64,000 nt of DNA from Manduca sexta (GCF_014839805.1 NC_051134.1:13175170-13239169), one strand, 5' to 3'. Positions 38,217 through 49,882 are shown, numbered from the stretch's first letter. A program made the numbers and translations. Notes: a model not told the origin generated them from the sequence alone.

Positions 38217-38716
38217 NNNNNNNNNNNNNNNNNNNNNNNNNNNNNNNNNNNNNNNNNNNNNNNNNNNNNNNNNNNNNNNNNNNNNNNNNNNNNNNNNNNN
38301 NNNNNNNNNNNNNNNNNNNNNNNNNNNNNNNNNNNNNNNNNNNNNNNNNNNNNNNNNNNNNNNNNNNNNNNNNNNNNNNNNNNNNNNNNNNNNNNNNNNN
38401 NNNNNNNNNNNNNNNNNNNNNNNNNNNNNNNNNNNNNNNNNNNNNNNNNNNNNNNNNNNNNNNNNNNNNNNNNNNNNNNNNNNNNNNNNNNNNNNNNNNN
38501 NNNNNNNNNNNNNNNNNNNNNNNNNNNNNNNNNNNNNNNNNNNNNNNNNNNNNNNNNNNNNNNNNNNNNNNNNNNNNNNNNNNNNNNNNNNNNNNNNNNN
38601 NNNNNNNNNNNNNNNNNNNNNNNNNNNNNNNNNNNNNNNNNNNNNNNNNNNNNNNNNNNNNNNNNNNNNNNNNNNNNNNNNNNNNNNNNNNNNNNNNNNN
38701 NNNNNNNNNNNNNNNN
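38217..38716. other. Assembly gap (500 N)
   Basis: Exactly 500 N, probably a placeholder length. Open frames running through it are artefacts. Confidence 0.99.
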
Positions 38717-39084
38717 TTAGAACGTATAATTTAAAATTTCATATCCGACATAACCTCAAGGAATATGATTTTGATGCATAGCTGTAGCAGGACCAACTTC
38801 ACCCACGTTAGTGTTACTCGGCGTCTTGCCGTTAATATCGCCCACCTGTTTTGAGATTGAGATCATTTTGTATATAGAAAACTTATACTTATACTGCTAG
38901 TTATTTGTTCCTTATTTTTATGTTATTTATGGAAAACACCTTTTAAAATTAGATTTACTTAAAAGCATCCATAATAAAGGTCTCGGAAAACCTGAACAAT
39001 CAATATCCATTGTAGGTACGCGTACACTTAACCAAAATCGTCCGTGTTTTTAAATAAAGGTTTAATAAAACTTATGAATCCCTC

Positions 39085-39282
39085 CTAGCCGAATTTCGGT
39101 CACGGCGGCCAATTTCAACGGAGATGAGCCAGGTAAGCAGAGAATATTATAGTGCACAAGTGTCTGCGCAATAAACAGTTGCGCTCTCTATTCCTTCATT
39201 CAAAGTCCCGTGCTAGGGCAATCTGACATGACCGGAAAGGGATCAGGCGCTGGACCAATGGCTTTACGTTCTTTCCGAAGCA
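39085..39282 (+). repeat. Moth LINE-like repeat fragment
   Basis: It contains CTAGCCGAATTTCGGTCACG, ATTATAGTGCACAAGTGTCT, TCTATTCCTTCATTC and GACATGACCGGAAAGGGATC, then CCAATGGCTTTACG. This ordered set of blocks is a familiar dispersed repeat in Lepidoptera. The related reverse copy is at 33891-34030. Confidence 0.6.
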
Positions 39283-39294
39283 TGAGGGTACTAC

Positions 39295-39450
39295 ACCACT
39301 AACTTCCTGACTCTGAGCTGCGATTGACTCATTTTTTAGATAGAAAAACCCATAAATATTTTAACCCGACCCGGGATTCAAACCTAGGATTTCAGCGCGA
39401 TGGTCATACTCGTACCGCGTATGCATTACAACTACGCCACCAAGGCAGTC
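39295..39450 (-). repeat. tRNA-headed SINE family 2 copy
   Basis: On the minus strand it begins GACTGCCTTGGTGGCGTAGT (A-box region), then ACGCGGTACGAGTATGACCA and a B-box-like AGGTTTGAATCCC. It is the clearest tRNA-like head of this family in the window. Confidence 0.7.
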
Positions 39451-40953
39451 AAATAAAACTTATATAAATCCACGATGTAACTAACTAGGCTTCCAAAACA
39501 GACAATACACTTTCACGCAGCCTGAGGTCTATTAATTAGCGTGTTCGCAATGTTGCTTATTGCAATTATTTTTAAGAAACTGTACGTCTGAACTGCCAGC
39601 CGGTTTCCGGCATGAACACACAAGGCTCGTGTAAATACGATAACGAAATACACTGTTCGGTTCACTGAAAATTGCCATTAGTGCAATTAACAGTATCTGG
39701 TAGTTTAGTAGCAGCGTAGCTCGATTCGTGAGATTCTAAATACGATTATCAGGACGAGCAGCCTAAATCGGTGAAAATTTTCATAAATACATCTGAGATA
39801 CCCGATATTCAAATTTACGTCTGATATGGCGATAGAGTCGCTCTATCACACCATGAGACGGGACATAAATGGACTGAAAAGTAGCTAATTGCGACTCTGT
39901 CTCTCCTTTGAGAATGAAGTGTATAATGAGCTTGTATATAATCATGTGTTGTTCTAATAGGTAGTCATAATGGACATTTATTTGTGAGCAACTTGACTGG
40001 ACTGGCTCAACCAGAGTCGTTCGTATAGATGACTAAAATATTTCACATAAAACCAACGTAAGGTGACAACATACCGTTGTATTCTGTTAATGAATGAACT
40101 ATATGATGAAATAATAAATGAAATCACGATCTCCGTGCTAATGCCCTATTCATAGATGGTTCTTTTGGAATTTTGATTATGTATGAGCAGTGAAGATTAC
40201 TTCACGCCGGTGATATTTTGCTCGTGGAACGATCTATACTAAAAACAAGATTATTTAGAAATCACCGAGAAATGTTCTTCATAAATTTATAAGCATAGAT
40301 TCCTTGAGAATGTTCTTGAGTTAATTTATATCACTTTAATTAAGATCAAGTGTCTATCTCGTTTCGATTCATCTAATCTAAGGTGTCTAAGGTTAACAAG
40401 TGCACAGTATTAAGTAGAGCAAAACATTGTATCTGTGCTATCAGTTTACTTCATAAGACTCATTCGAGAATCACTTTTTAACTCCATTTCATTTTAACAT
40501 TGAATCAACGTTTATATATAGAAACATAGTTTTAGAAGGGGCCCAGCAGGTTAGAATATCCATTTTGGCCTATAGATCCAATCATGTTTAAATCATATTA
40601 GGAAGACGTACACATAATATTAACCAACATTAAATCCGCACCCAAGATTTCCCAGATTAGAAACAATATTATGTTACCATTAGAAAGTGAAAGACACGCG
40701 CAGATCAAAATTAAAGTTTTATAAATTCTTTTATTTAGTTATAAGCGTAACCACAACTCTCCACTATTTAATAATACCACAAAAATCAAACGCCCATGAT
40801 TAGACCTAATTTTATAGTATTTTTTTCTAAAATAAGAATAATAAATTGAATTTTCTCCCTAAATTGGGATGCTTGACAATAATATAATTATTATGATTTT
40901 ATACATACTGATTATATTTTATACATTCTAAATGTGTATGTTAATGTCTCCAG
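39451..40953. other. Non-genic stretch upstream of the coiled-coil exons
   Basis: Probably intron of the plus-strand coiled-coil gene. No exon was recognised. The acceptor for the next exon (TTAATGTCTCCAG) is at its end. Confidence 0.45.
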
Positions 40954-41128
40954 GGCCAGCCTGCCGGTGCGTACAGCTCGGCTGCTGCAGCGCTCGCGCA
41001 CGCAGACGCCTTCAGATGGCGGCGTCAGCGACGGCACCGCGTCGCCAGCGCCCGCGCCCGCCTCGCTCTTGCAGGATGTGGTTGACATCAAGACACTGCT
41101 GCTGCAGCTCAAGCGGGTCTTACAGGAG
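40954..41128 (+). CDS. Coiled-coil gene, exon with first Leu-rich helix
   Basis: 175 bp. Acceptor GTCTCCAG, donor CAGGAG|GTTTGT. It enters with the last base of a codon and ends in phase 0. The GC-rich coding content contrasts with the flanking introns. It encodes a basic stretch (TARLLQRSRTQTPSDGG), a Pro/Ala linker (TASPAPAPASLLQ) and the helix DVVDIKTLLLQLKRVLQE. Confidence 0.85.
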
Positions 41129-44100
41129 GTTTGTTTGCATTCCACCACATAATCTAGCCACTTCAGGCTTCTCGAGACATTTTTCCGAAGTAATTTTATT
41201 TGCAATTAAAATTGAATTATTCAATTTAAATGATTGCGCTTACTCGTCACATTACAGTCAAAAGTAATCTTAAAGATAAAATGAGAGCAAAAAGTTGCAC
41301 AGGACCAAAGTTTGGTTATTAAACAATTTCTAAATGGCAAGAATAATACAAGTATTTTGCTATGAGAAAGATTTACCACATGGTACAACGTTAGTTGATA
41401 TAAATACTTCGTATATTTTAATTACAATAACAAATATTATATTACCTTTATTGTTATGCCATATCATTTATAGCGTGGTGTATTAAAACACGCAATTTCT
41501 AATTATTTACCTAACTGATGATGTCAGTGGAAATCTATATGTGTGGGTATAAAGACTAAATGAATTCAACAAAAGTGGAATTGTGAAATAACATATATGA
41601 ATATTATGTAATTTCTAAGAACAGTTGAATGAAACGTTTTGCTCGGTATATTTCCTTGCTATTACGGTTACATGATATATCCACTGATCAAATAGAAAAG
41701 TTCATATCAATATTAAACATTAGGTATTCAATATCATGGCATGATTTGCTTTTTTTTTTGATGTTTTGTAAATATGTTACTCATTTGCATAGTTCCGCAT
41801 TATTAGGTCTTAGTTGCTGTGCATAACGAATAGGCATGCATTAGATATTTATTTGTATGTGTAATGAGTAGAAACGAATGATACTTAATTACTAATTAGG
41901 CGTAATATTTTGAATTACGATTTATTAATTAGTAGAACATCAATTAGATATGTTACTTCTAAATTACTATTTATTAAAAATGATTGCACTTTCGGTAGAT
42001 ACCTATATGTACTTAGTAGGTATTTTATGATTTAAAACATTATTGGAGTTGTTTCTAGACTCCTTTTTTCTCTCTATTGTGTTTTGTCTCGTTGGCATTG
42101 TCCTAATAAATATTCTCACACTAAAGATACTAAGTACAGTTACAAACTGCTTCTGTATGGAAAATGATTGTCAACGGAAACCCGTTATAATAGATTTCTA
42201 GTGTTACTGTTCTGACACAGAAACATTAAGATTTATGATCTATGTGCTAAACGCTAGTTAATATTCACCTTCAATTCTTATTTACCTTCAATTTCAGTTT
42301 TAGTATATTAAACGTAGTCACCAAGATTTAGCTTAAGATCATTCTTTAAGTATTTATAGCTTTACCCTTTTTCCGTTTTGTTTTGCCTAGTTTTTACGTT
42401 AGTGTTATGTTAACATAGTAACATTTAGAGTAAGACCAGGCCCGTAAACAGATTCATTAGACATTGCAATTTTTATTTTCCAATTATCACTAAAGATTTT
42501 GCTTTATTTCTATAATTAATTATACCGGATAATTGACATCCCAGCTGCCGCGTTACGCCAACTTAAAAACGTAAAAAGAATAACTTAGAAAAAATATCTT
42601 GAAACTATTCCAATATGCACACCAATGCCAAAGCTCTGGAAACTGACTCCGGCGTAAACTGCTCATGAGAATAAGTAATCATCTTGAAATATCTTGAAAC
42701 CATTCCAATATGCACACCAATGTCAAAGCTCTGGATACACACTCCGGCGTAAACACTTATGATTATGGAGTAATGTCGATTGTGTTTTGTCTGTCGACGG
42801 GCCCGCGTCTCGCGTTGCTTGTACCAAGCACGTCGTTGTGTTGTTGTAACATTGTTTATTTGGTTGCATCGCGTTGTTTGCCGCACGCAGCCAGGGGAGG
42901 AGCATCATTCGATGAGTGTAAGTAACGCCTACGCAGTATTGTAACTCGCACAACGCTAACTATCTTCAGTAAGTCTATTCTAACCCACGATGTTTATCTA
43001 TAATATTACTAATAATGCTTTTACAGGTTTATTGTTGGTAACTTTCTGTTTGACGCTTACTGCCAATATTTACACAAACGCTTATTAATATTCGAGTTTG
43101 TAGTTTTATGTCTTAAGAATGTGCATTACGCTTTAAATATTATAAATGATTGCTTTAAATGTTGTGTGTGAAATCTGTTATTACTGTCCACATACAAATG
43201 TATTTCTAAGCTTCTTTAGAATAAGGCTTATTACATTAAACGACTAGATGTAATATTTATTTATAAATATAAAGCCAATACGCTAATGTGTGTTAAAGAG
43301 ATTATGTATTTATGCTTGGGGAATTTAGTGGTCGGTACTACGTCCAGAAGAGGCACAAAATTATTACGCCTGTTCGCTAACACTACATACTTATTCGGGA
43401 TATTGTAATGGATATTGGGATAACCGCTTTGCTTAGTGAAATTATCATTCTAAGGCCCTAATAAATCAAGCAATACTAGCCATTTGCGCCTATCGATTTT
43501 ATGGCCTTAAAAAAATGTTGAAGACAATAAAAGCTGTAGCAAAGGGCTCTTTGTGCCGTCAAAACCGAGGCAAATTTACAAAACTTACTGCATAATCGAT
43601 AGCTTCTCCTTAATAGTAAAGATATCAAATAAATATCGAATATCTAGAATCCATTGCGTACAGGTATTAAAATTTGCCTTGGTTGAGACTCGGCTTAATT
43701 CTGTTGATGTAACAGACTCAGTAGCGGCTTTGTTCGAAGTTGTGTTGCGTGTTGCAGAGCGAAACTCTCGACCCGTTGCTGGCGGCGTGCGCGGAGAGTC
43801 CCGCGCGCGGCAACGGGCGCCGCCCCCCCGCCTCGCCGCTGCACCCCGACACCTGTGCGGAAATGCGACGGCAGATACTCTACCTGCAGGTAATACAGGA
43901 GCTTACTACCACCTACTTATCACCTTAATATTAAGTCGTATAGCCATTAGCCCCTAAAAACCTAGGACATGTTGGAAAACAGATAACGACTACCAAACAC
44001 AAGGTATTAAAAGCTGCCATATTGGCCCAGGTAAGTGTATCGCGTTCGGTCTTCAGCATGTGTATATCCGGTTCAAACAGACCGACACAATTGTGTCGAC

Positions 44101-47100
44101 AGCGACTCAATAGTCGACATCTTACCATCAGATACAGCAAATCCTAAGACACAACAGTAAATTACATTAGATTGTCACTTAAAACCTAAGTCATTGTTTA
44201 TTACATAACGGCAATTTTTCACTATTCTCCCTAAAACTGAGAAATTGGCTATTTTCTTTCCATAAGGTCGGGAAAGTATAGGGTACTTAATTTTCATTTA
44301 GGATAGTAGTTTTGATCTAGGAATTAACATAAATAGTCTATTTAAAACAGTTTATCCTCCTAAGTTATTGTGACAATTTAATTAGCAAAGAGTTTAGATT
44401 AGCACAATCAACAACAAGGAAAATAACAATATTTATCTACCTACTCTTATTTATATAAATGAGATCATAGTATTCTATGGCTTATGTTCTGTGGTATTAC
44501 GATTGAACGTGGCAGCGGATCTCTTATTCCGATTTAATAGATTTACTATCATTTCCTAGTAACGTAACATAAGTAACTTAATTGCTTTTTTCTGCTGACT
44601 GGCCTTAATCGTTTGGATGTGTATTAACGTCATTTCATGTGAATACGATGGCACCATACAATATCACCTCAGCAATTATTGAATATGATATGTAACTTTC
44701 ATTTAACTTCTTTTACTGTAATACTCGTTGGTGACAAACCCTCAAATCTCATTTATCATTCCCACTCACGTGAACATCATAACCATAACATAATAGTTTT
44801 ATTCAATAGAGGATTTAGGATCCCGGGTTGAACAGTGATACTTTTTTTTGCTTAGTATCAGCCTGGAGTGCCTGGGGTCTGAAATTTATGCCCGATATAT
44901 ATAGCCAGCGGTAGGCACTCCTCCGGGGATAAAAGGCCTGATGGTGTGTATTTGTGTGTGGGGGCTTTAGTATAGTTCTAAATTAACGTGTGAACATTGT
45001 GGCCTGCATAATTCAAATATTATTAATTCACTTACAGAGTCAGCTAGAGGAGCGGGACCGATTGGTGCGCGTATTGCAGCAACAGATGCTGCGCATGGCT
45101 GAGAGCCACGAGCCGCGCACCGACGACACCTGCAACGTCGCCACGCAGACCGACCGGGTAATACACACCACCTATAGGCATCTCATCTACCCTTTTCTTT
45201 TAAAAATTCAAAGACGAAAAAATGGACTAATTATTTAAACATCGTTTAATAACTGAGGGATATACGAAGTTAGTTAAGAAGCTCGCCTTATGGTGAGGGC
45301 ATTAATACTGTTTTATAAGTCTTGTGTCATAATTTATGAAACTGGCAAAATCTGGGTTTCATTATAAAAACATGTGGGTTGAAAAGAATCCGAATTAGCA
45401 AATAAGGTCTGATCTATAGGCCAGAAGATCTATGACATTTTTTAAAACGATTTTTAATTGCTGCTCTCTTATATAATTACAGTTGAAATTTAACAAAGAA
45501 AACATTAACCACGAAGTCTTACTTGCATTTTTTTTATTAGCTATTATTGATGATTCTAGTGTATACAAGGAAATAAAACTGTATTTCTTAGTAATTGTAA
45601 TGTGGATTTTCTCAACACGATAAGTTACGTGGGTGTGTAATGTCAATTTGCGTTATGTTCCAGTTGCGGCCGCCGATGAGCACAGCACTAACGAGTTCTG
45701 ATAATTCCGGATTAGTGAGGTAATCAAGTCCCGTGTAATTACAACACTTACCTTCTCCATTGTGATGTTATACAACTTCCACAATCACTGTAGCTTCTCC
45801 GTATCTCCCATTATTTATGTATTTATTTTATGTATCAATGATTTTATTTATTGTTTTAGGTTTATCTACGCTTCGTTAAAATCCATTTTGCGATCACTAC
45901 ATTCAACCATATCAGTCTTGATCATAACGCCCATATTTCCATCACACTATCTAACGAATTGCACTGAACGATGTTCCACAGTCATACAAAACACAATAAC
46001 CAGAAGTAAATCCATCACATCAGATCTAAACGCGTCGAAATGGATCGTCGTGTTCCGGGAATACATGAATAAAAAAATGACATTCTCGCCCACGTCGATG
46101 TGCCGCATCACACTCACACTATCTCCTTACTTTACTGGCATATTCTTATGATCCATTATATTTCATGTGTAAATATGTGTTTAGTACTAGCGCCCCGATA
46201 CCAGCTCATTCATTGTGACCTTCCGAATTTTCATTTTGTTTTTAATTTCCTCACATGCTGCTTTATGTTCCGATCGGATATTGATCGAAATGTTGAAAAC
46301 TTTATGGATTTGGCACGCGGCAGTTTCCACTTGGGTGGAGCGAGAGTTCGTCCGTCGGATCAGGTAGCGTGGCTCGACTGCTTGCTCGCTGTTTGCCTCT
46401 TGTGTTCCGTTAATGTGTTGTGTTTGCTGCATCTGTTGTACCAGACGGCTGCTGACGGCGTCCTTGTGAACTCCGACAGAGACGTCGACGAGCTCTGTTA
46501 CACTAAGTTCAAATGACTCGTCTCTTGGAATGGCATTTATCATGGCCGCCATGATGAACCGTCCCATAGTGATAGCGTTATATCAGAACGTGCCTAAATT
46601 TTAATTCGAGAACGCTTTATAATGGTGATATATAAGTATTTATCATTGGTGCTAGTACAAATGCCTAAGGCATGTTAGCATGACTTTAACTAAGTACTGA
46701 TAGTACTGGATTTGGCATAAAACAATTGGCTTGAAGAGTTTTATTGTGTTTGAATTTAGGTTGTGTGATAAATGATTACGACTGACGTTTCGATTAAATT
46801 GTAACTCAATACTACCTATATCACTGAACTGATGTTTTATCTTTATACTTTGATTATGAAACTTGTCTCTGTGTTACACGCTGCCTCTTCAGAACTTAAA
46901 GGTGAGGTTTGCCCAACATTTTAGCAGTATTTAAAAGTCTGAATCTATTATCAAGTCATTTGGAACACTATGTGTAACAACAAATACGTTTTGTGGGAAA
47001 ATAACAAATCACCTAATGAGTGATTTTAGATTTATATATTGCCCTACAGTACAGCATTATATTCTTTTTGATCAAAACTCTTGCAAAGGCAGCAGGGCAT

Positions 47101-47826
47101 ACTATATTCTTTATTTTAAATGATAATTTTTAAATTATGAGAATGTATTAATTTTAATAGTATTCAATCTTCTACAGTTGGAATGAACAAGCTAGCGCGA
47201 GGAAGCTGCCGTCTTATAGTGAAGCACAAAAGACTAAAAGACCTGTTACCAACGGGACTGTTAATAAATGTCAGTGCGGTGCGAGAAAAGTGAACGGACT
47301 CGCCAACGGAGACGAGAACGGACAAACAGACAAACGGACGGACGCCGTGCATCTCAAGACTAACAGCCGCGTCGGTTCCAAATACTTGCAAGCGTTAGCT
47401 AACAATGCAGAGACTAGGCGATACGTCAAGCGGGACTCGTCTGTCGGCGAGAAAACGGAACGGAAACCCTTGATCTACTCCAGCAGGTCGAGGTCGATAG
47501 AGAACTTTCAGCACCAATACACAGAGCCGAGGATCACCAGGAACATAGTGATAGAGGAGACGCCTCTGATAAAACATCACACGTCGTACGGAGACCTATA
47601 TAACGGCAGGATCAGCAGCAAGGAGAGCGTCAACGGGAACAGACACAGTCCGAGCCTCAACGGGCAGTCTACGGACACTGACTACAGCTCGGACGGAGGG
47701 TACAAATCACTTCCCTCCTCCATAAACTGCAACACAGTATCGCCCAAAAAGGTGAGCGGCATACCTCGAAGGTCGATCGAACAGAAATTCCTCTCCACTA
47801 AACAGGTCAAAGCGAGTGCTATCTGA
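40954..47826 (+). CDS. Unrecognised coiled-coil, Ser/Arg-rich protein (3' exons)
   Basis: Exons 40954-41128, (42891-42917), 43758-43889, 45038-45157, 45664-45719 and 47178-47826 all have canonical GT/AG borders. They join in one uninterrupted frame to a TGA at 47824-47826. The protein has a Ser/Thr/Pro/Ala-rich lead, a Leu/Gln-rich amphipathic segment (DIKTLLLQLKRVLQE), a longer coiled coil (EMRRQILYLQSQLEERDRLV and VLQQQMLRM), an acidic-polar NVATQTDR spacer, and a roughly 215-residue Ser/Arg/Asn-rich tail predicted to be disordered. I do not recognise the family. The composition suggests a cytoskeletal or scaffold protein, which is inference. The 5' part is missing from the model: the first listed exon needs two bases from an earlier exon. 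A candidate start is at 19706. Confidence 0.85.
42610..42755 (+). repeat. Local direct duplication, 95-bp period
   Basis: TTCCAATATGCACACCAATG, CAAAGCTCTGGA and ACTCCGGCGTAAAC occur twice in the same order, 95 bp apart, with a few substitutions. A two-copy tandem duplication in the intron before the microexon. Confidence 0.8.
42891..42917 (+). CDS. Candidate 27-nt in-frame microexon
   Basis: Preceded by a T/G-rich tract ending in TTTGCCGCACGCAG and followed by a perfect donor, GAGT|GTAAGT. It is 27 nt and phase 0 at both ends. It lies between two exons that also meet in phase 0 (41128 and 43758), so it can be included or skipped without changing the frame. It would add PGEEHHSMS between the Leu-rich helix and the SETLDPLL segment. 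An alternative acceptor four bases downstream (GCAGCCAG) would break the frame. No family evidence is available for so short an exon. Confidence 0.6.
43758..43889 (+). CDS. Coiled-coil gene, exon with start of main helix
   Basis: 132 bp, phase 0 to phase 0, acceptor GTGTTGCAG and donor CTGCAG|GTAATA. It encodes SETLDPLLAACAESP, a basic Pro-rich linker (ARGNGRRPPASPLHP), then DTCAEMRRQILYLQ, which runs directly into the helix of the next exon. Confidence 0.87.
43970..44150 (+). repeat. Diverged moth retroelement fragment
   Basis: It shares the GCCATATTGGCCCAGGTAAG, GACCGACACAATTGTGTCGA and CTTACCATCAGATACAGC blocks with 6130-6372. It lies in the intron after the 43889 donor. Confidence 0.55.
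44840..44965. repeat. Unclassified dispersed repeat fragment
   Basis: AGTATCAGCCTGGAGTGCCT and CTCCTCCGGGGATAAAAGG within an AT-rich intron look like part of a dispersed element. The boundaries are not visible. Confidence 0.35.
45038..45157 (+). CDS. Coiled-coil gene, exon with main helix
   Basis: 120 bp, phase 0 to phase 0, acceptor CACTTACAG and donor CCGACCGG|GTAATA. It encodes SQLEERDRLVRVLQQQMLRM, with hydrophobic residues spaced as in a coiled coil, then AESHEPRTDDTCNVATQTDR, a polar acidic end. Confidence 0.87.
45664..45719 (+). CDS. Coiled-coil gene, small exon
   Basis: 56 bp. Acceptor ATGTTCCAG, donor GTGAG|GTAATC. It starts in phase 0 and leaves two bases that are completed by the T at 47178. 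It encodes LRPPMSTALTSSDNSGLV, a Ser/Thr-rich linker. Confidence 0.82.
46187..46567 (-). other. Unexplained open stretch inside an intron
   Basis: A region of raised GC within the 45720-47177 intron is open on both strands. The minus strand gives 126 codons from ATG (MGRFIMAAMINAIPRDESFE..., Glu/Asn/Gln-rich, soluble-looking). The plus strand gives a frame with a hydrophobic stretch (DCLLAVCLLCSVNVLCLL). No family is recognised and no clear splice pair fits the host gene. It could be a nested small gene, an old retroposed fragment or chance. Confidence 0.25.
47178..47826 (+). CDS. Coiled-coil gene, terminal exon
   Basis: 649 bp, acceptor CTTCTACAG. The first T completes a Ser codon, and the frame stays open for 216 codons to TGA. 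The tail is rich in Ser, Arg, Asn and Lys with repeated NG pairs, a CQCG pair of cysteines and basic Ser clusters (YSSRSRSIENFQ, SGIPRRSIEQK). It is likely disordered and phosphorylatable. The frame continues exactly from the preceding exon, which strongly supports the model. Confidence 0.9.
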
Positions 47827-48278
47827 ACGTTTCCGTAAATTGTTAGCCAGATATGTGATAAGTTCGCGCCGATCTCATGATATCAAAGAAAACGATGTAT
47901 TCGCATGAATACGAGCGCATCATATATGAGAGCTTCCCGTGTCGTTTGGACGGGTGTGTACTGTGGCTGTCGCGTGTCGTGCCATCGGCGGTCGTGCGTG
48001 TGTCCGCGCGAGTGACTCCGGAGCAAAGCTTGTTCGCATTTATATTATTTCCACTCATCGTGAGGCTAATGAATTAATTAAGCTATGTTTAGTTGATCGA
48101 TGCCAAATTGTAATCGACGTAAACGTTCAATCTGATGTCCTCTACACGACTACTGTTACTTGACGTGAAATGTGACAAGTGTTTCGTTTCGTAATACATT
48201 TGCTTCGTGCATTTTTTTTACATTGTATCAAAGCGATATTTGACAACCTGTTACATTATACATGTATGAAACAGGACA

Positions 48279-48457
48279 GGGCCCTTATTCTCTATCCCGC
48301 ACGTTATTTTGACAGTGCGTAACAAGCACGTAACACAACGCGTCATGTTTAGGACTATAGAAATTTGACTTACAGAATACCATTCCACGCACATTTCTCG
48401 GAGATAACATGACACGGCCGCGTTACGCGTTTACACTATCATACAGAATAAGGGCCC
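48279..48457. mobile_element. 179-bp MITE with GGGCCCTTATTCT ends
   Basis: The terminal inverted repeats are GGGCCCTTATTCT and AGAATAAGGGCCC, with further imperfect pairing inward (GCGTAAC against GTTACGC). No coding capacity. It lies in the probable 3' untranslated region of the coiled-coil gene, where the transcript could fold it into a hairpin. Confidence 0.75.
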
Positions 48458-49187
48458 AGGATATAATTTAGTAGATTTAATTTACAAATTTATACAGGCG
48501 ATAAAAGTTATCTTAGATTTTCTATGGTAGACAAACTGATAGATGAAGCTATAATTTGTGATAAAAGTGGCTGTAAGAACTTGTATTTACGGGGCGGATC
48601 TTAGAGATACCAATGTAAAATCTGACCTCAGCTATCACCTATATTCAAAATAACTTTGGCTTGCGCTGTAGTATATTCTCTTTAATCAGTTAGTGTTAAG
48701 TTTTAATTGCGTGTCTCGAAGTCGGCCCCGGTGTCTGTGTATCTTCCTTACTGTTATATAATCAATGAAAATACGACATAATATATCAAGTTAACTTGTC
48801 CAAATATTTTGTGATTGTTTATTTGCTACGTATCGTTATTTAGACAGAAGTAGGTATCATATAGGTACAAATATCATTCGCTTGTAAGGCATTTTAAACG
48901 TATCCCAATGTCATTTTGAAGCATTTGTCGAATCGATGTTAATGTAATTTAATGATAAATCGATTTTAGTGAAATATGAATACTCTACAAAGCCTAACGT
49001 ATAAGCATCCTATATTGATACCTAGATCAATTTAATATTGTATGTAAAGACGTTATTAAAACTATTATTATGTACTTATGGCTACTTATGTCTTATTGTT
49101 GTATTGCGCTGTCCTATGTTAGTTGTGTAAGTAAAGCCCACTAGCTTTAGTAAAATTATATTTCATTTAAAAAATTCAAGTTATTTC

Positions 49188-49193
49188 AATAAA
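49188..49193 (+). promoter_or_regulatory. Polyadenylation signal AATAAA
   Basis: Canonical AATAAA downstream of the TGA at 47826, followed by T-rich sequence. It is a plausible end for the coiled-coil transcript. Confidence 0.45.
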
Positions 49194-49424
49194 TGATTTT
49201 AATTTTGAGTTGCCTCTGTTATTTTATTTTGTCAAACAAATCAAGATATGTCAATTATGATTCTGACTTGAACTAATTCACAATCATGTTTCGATAAAAA
49301 CCTGTAAAAAAACATAATGGTCCAAGGTAGCGTGGTGTTATTAAAAACAACAACAAAACAATAACAGTAACTAAACATACTTAATTTACAAATTCAGTTA
49401 AATCCGTAATTAGTATAAAATACT

Positions 49425-49510
49425 ACAAAGAGAGTTTATGGACTCTTTGAAAACCTGACTTCATTTGAACCATACTCCAATTGAATTTAAATTTTATTTT
49501 CTTACACTAC
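49425..49510 (+). repeat. Dispersed repeat pair, copy 1
   Basis: CTGACTTCATTTGAACCATA followed by CTCCAATTGAATTTAAATTT. The same order, diverged, is at 51705-51770. Unclassified. Confidence 0.45.
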
Positions 49511-49844
49511 ATAGGCTTAAGTGTTTTGTAGAAAATGGCACTTCATAGAAAATAAAACAAAAGAATATTATTGTCATTGTATTGGATAGTACCTGCAGAC
49601 CCCGAAACCTTTATGAATAAAAAAAGCAAGAAAAAAACAAAAGCATGTAGGTAAAACTATTCAAGTCGAAAGAATAAGAAGGGATTAAATTAATAGGAAT
49701 AAGGATGATTATTGAGTAAGTGTGAGTCTGTTTATATTTTATGTTGATAATGTCTTGTAGGTACCCTAACTGACTCTTGATGGTTATTACGAGCAAAGGC
49801 CCAGCACCAATAACGAGAAATCATGGGCTCATTATCTGATTTAT

Positions 49845-49882
49845 AGGCAGAGATGTATAAGGGTGTTTATACATCTCTGCCT
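49845..49882. repeat. Perfect 15-bp hairpin
   Basis: AGGCAGAGATGTATA is followed, after an 8-base loop, by TATACATCTCTGCCT. Too short for a typical animal pre-miRNA. It may be the remnant of an inverted-repeat element. Confidence 0.7.

Larger units (their letters stand above)
47827..49210 (+). other. Probable 3' untranslated region of the coiled-coil gene
   Basis: About 1.4 kb from the stop to a good AATAAA at 49188-49193, with a MITE inside. No other gene start is apparent. The short GC-richer part near 47940-48030 has open frames but no support as coding. Confidence 0.5.

Noticed and set aside
38163..38781. Open frames of 177-199 codons crossing the second N block
   Set aside because: Gap artefacts; flanking codons are few and show no family.
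45762..46151. 129-codon plus-strand ORF in the coiled-coil gene intron
   Set aside because: No splice signals fit the gene's phases and the hydrophobic start looks like translated AT-rich intron.
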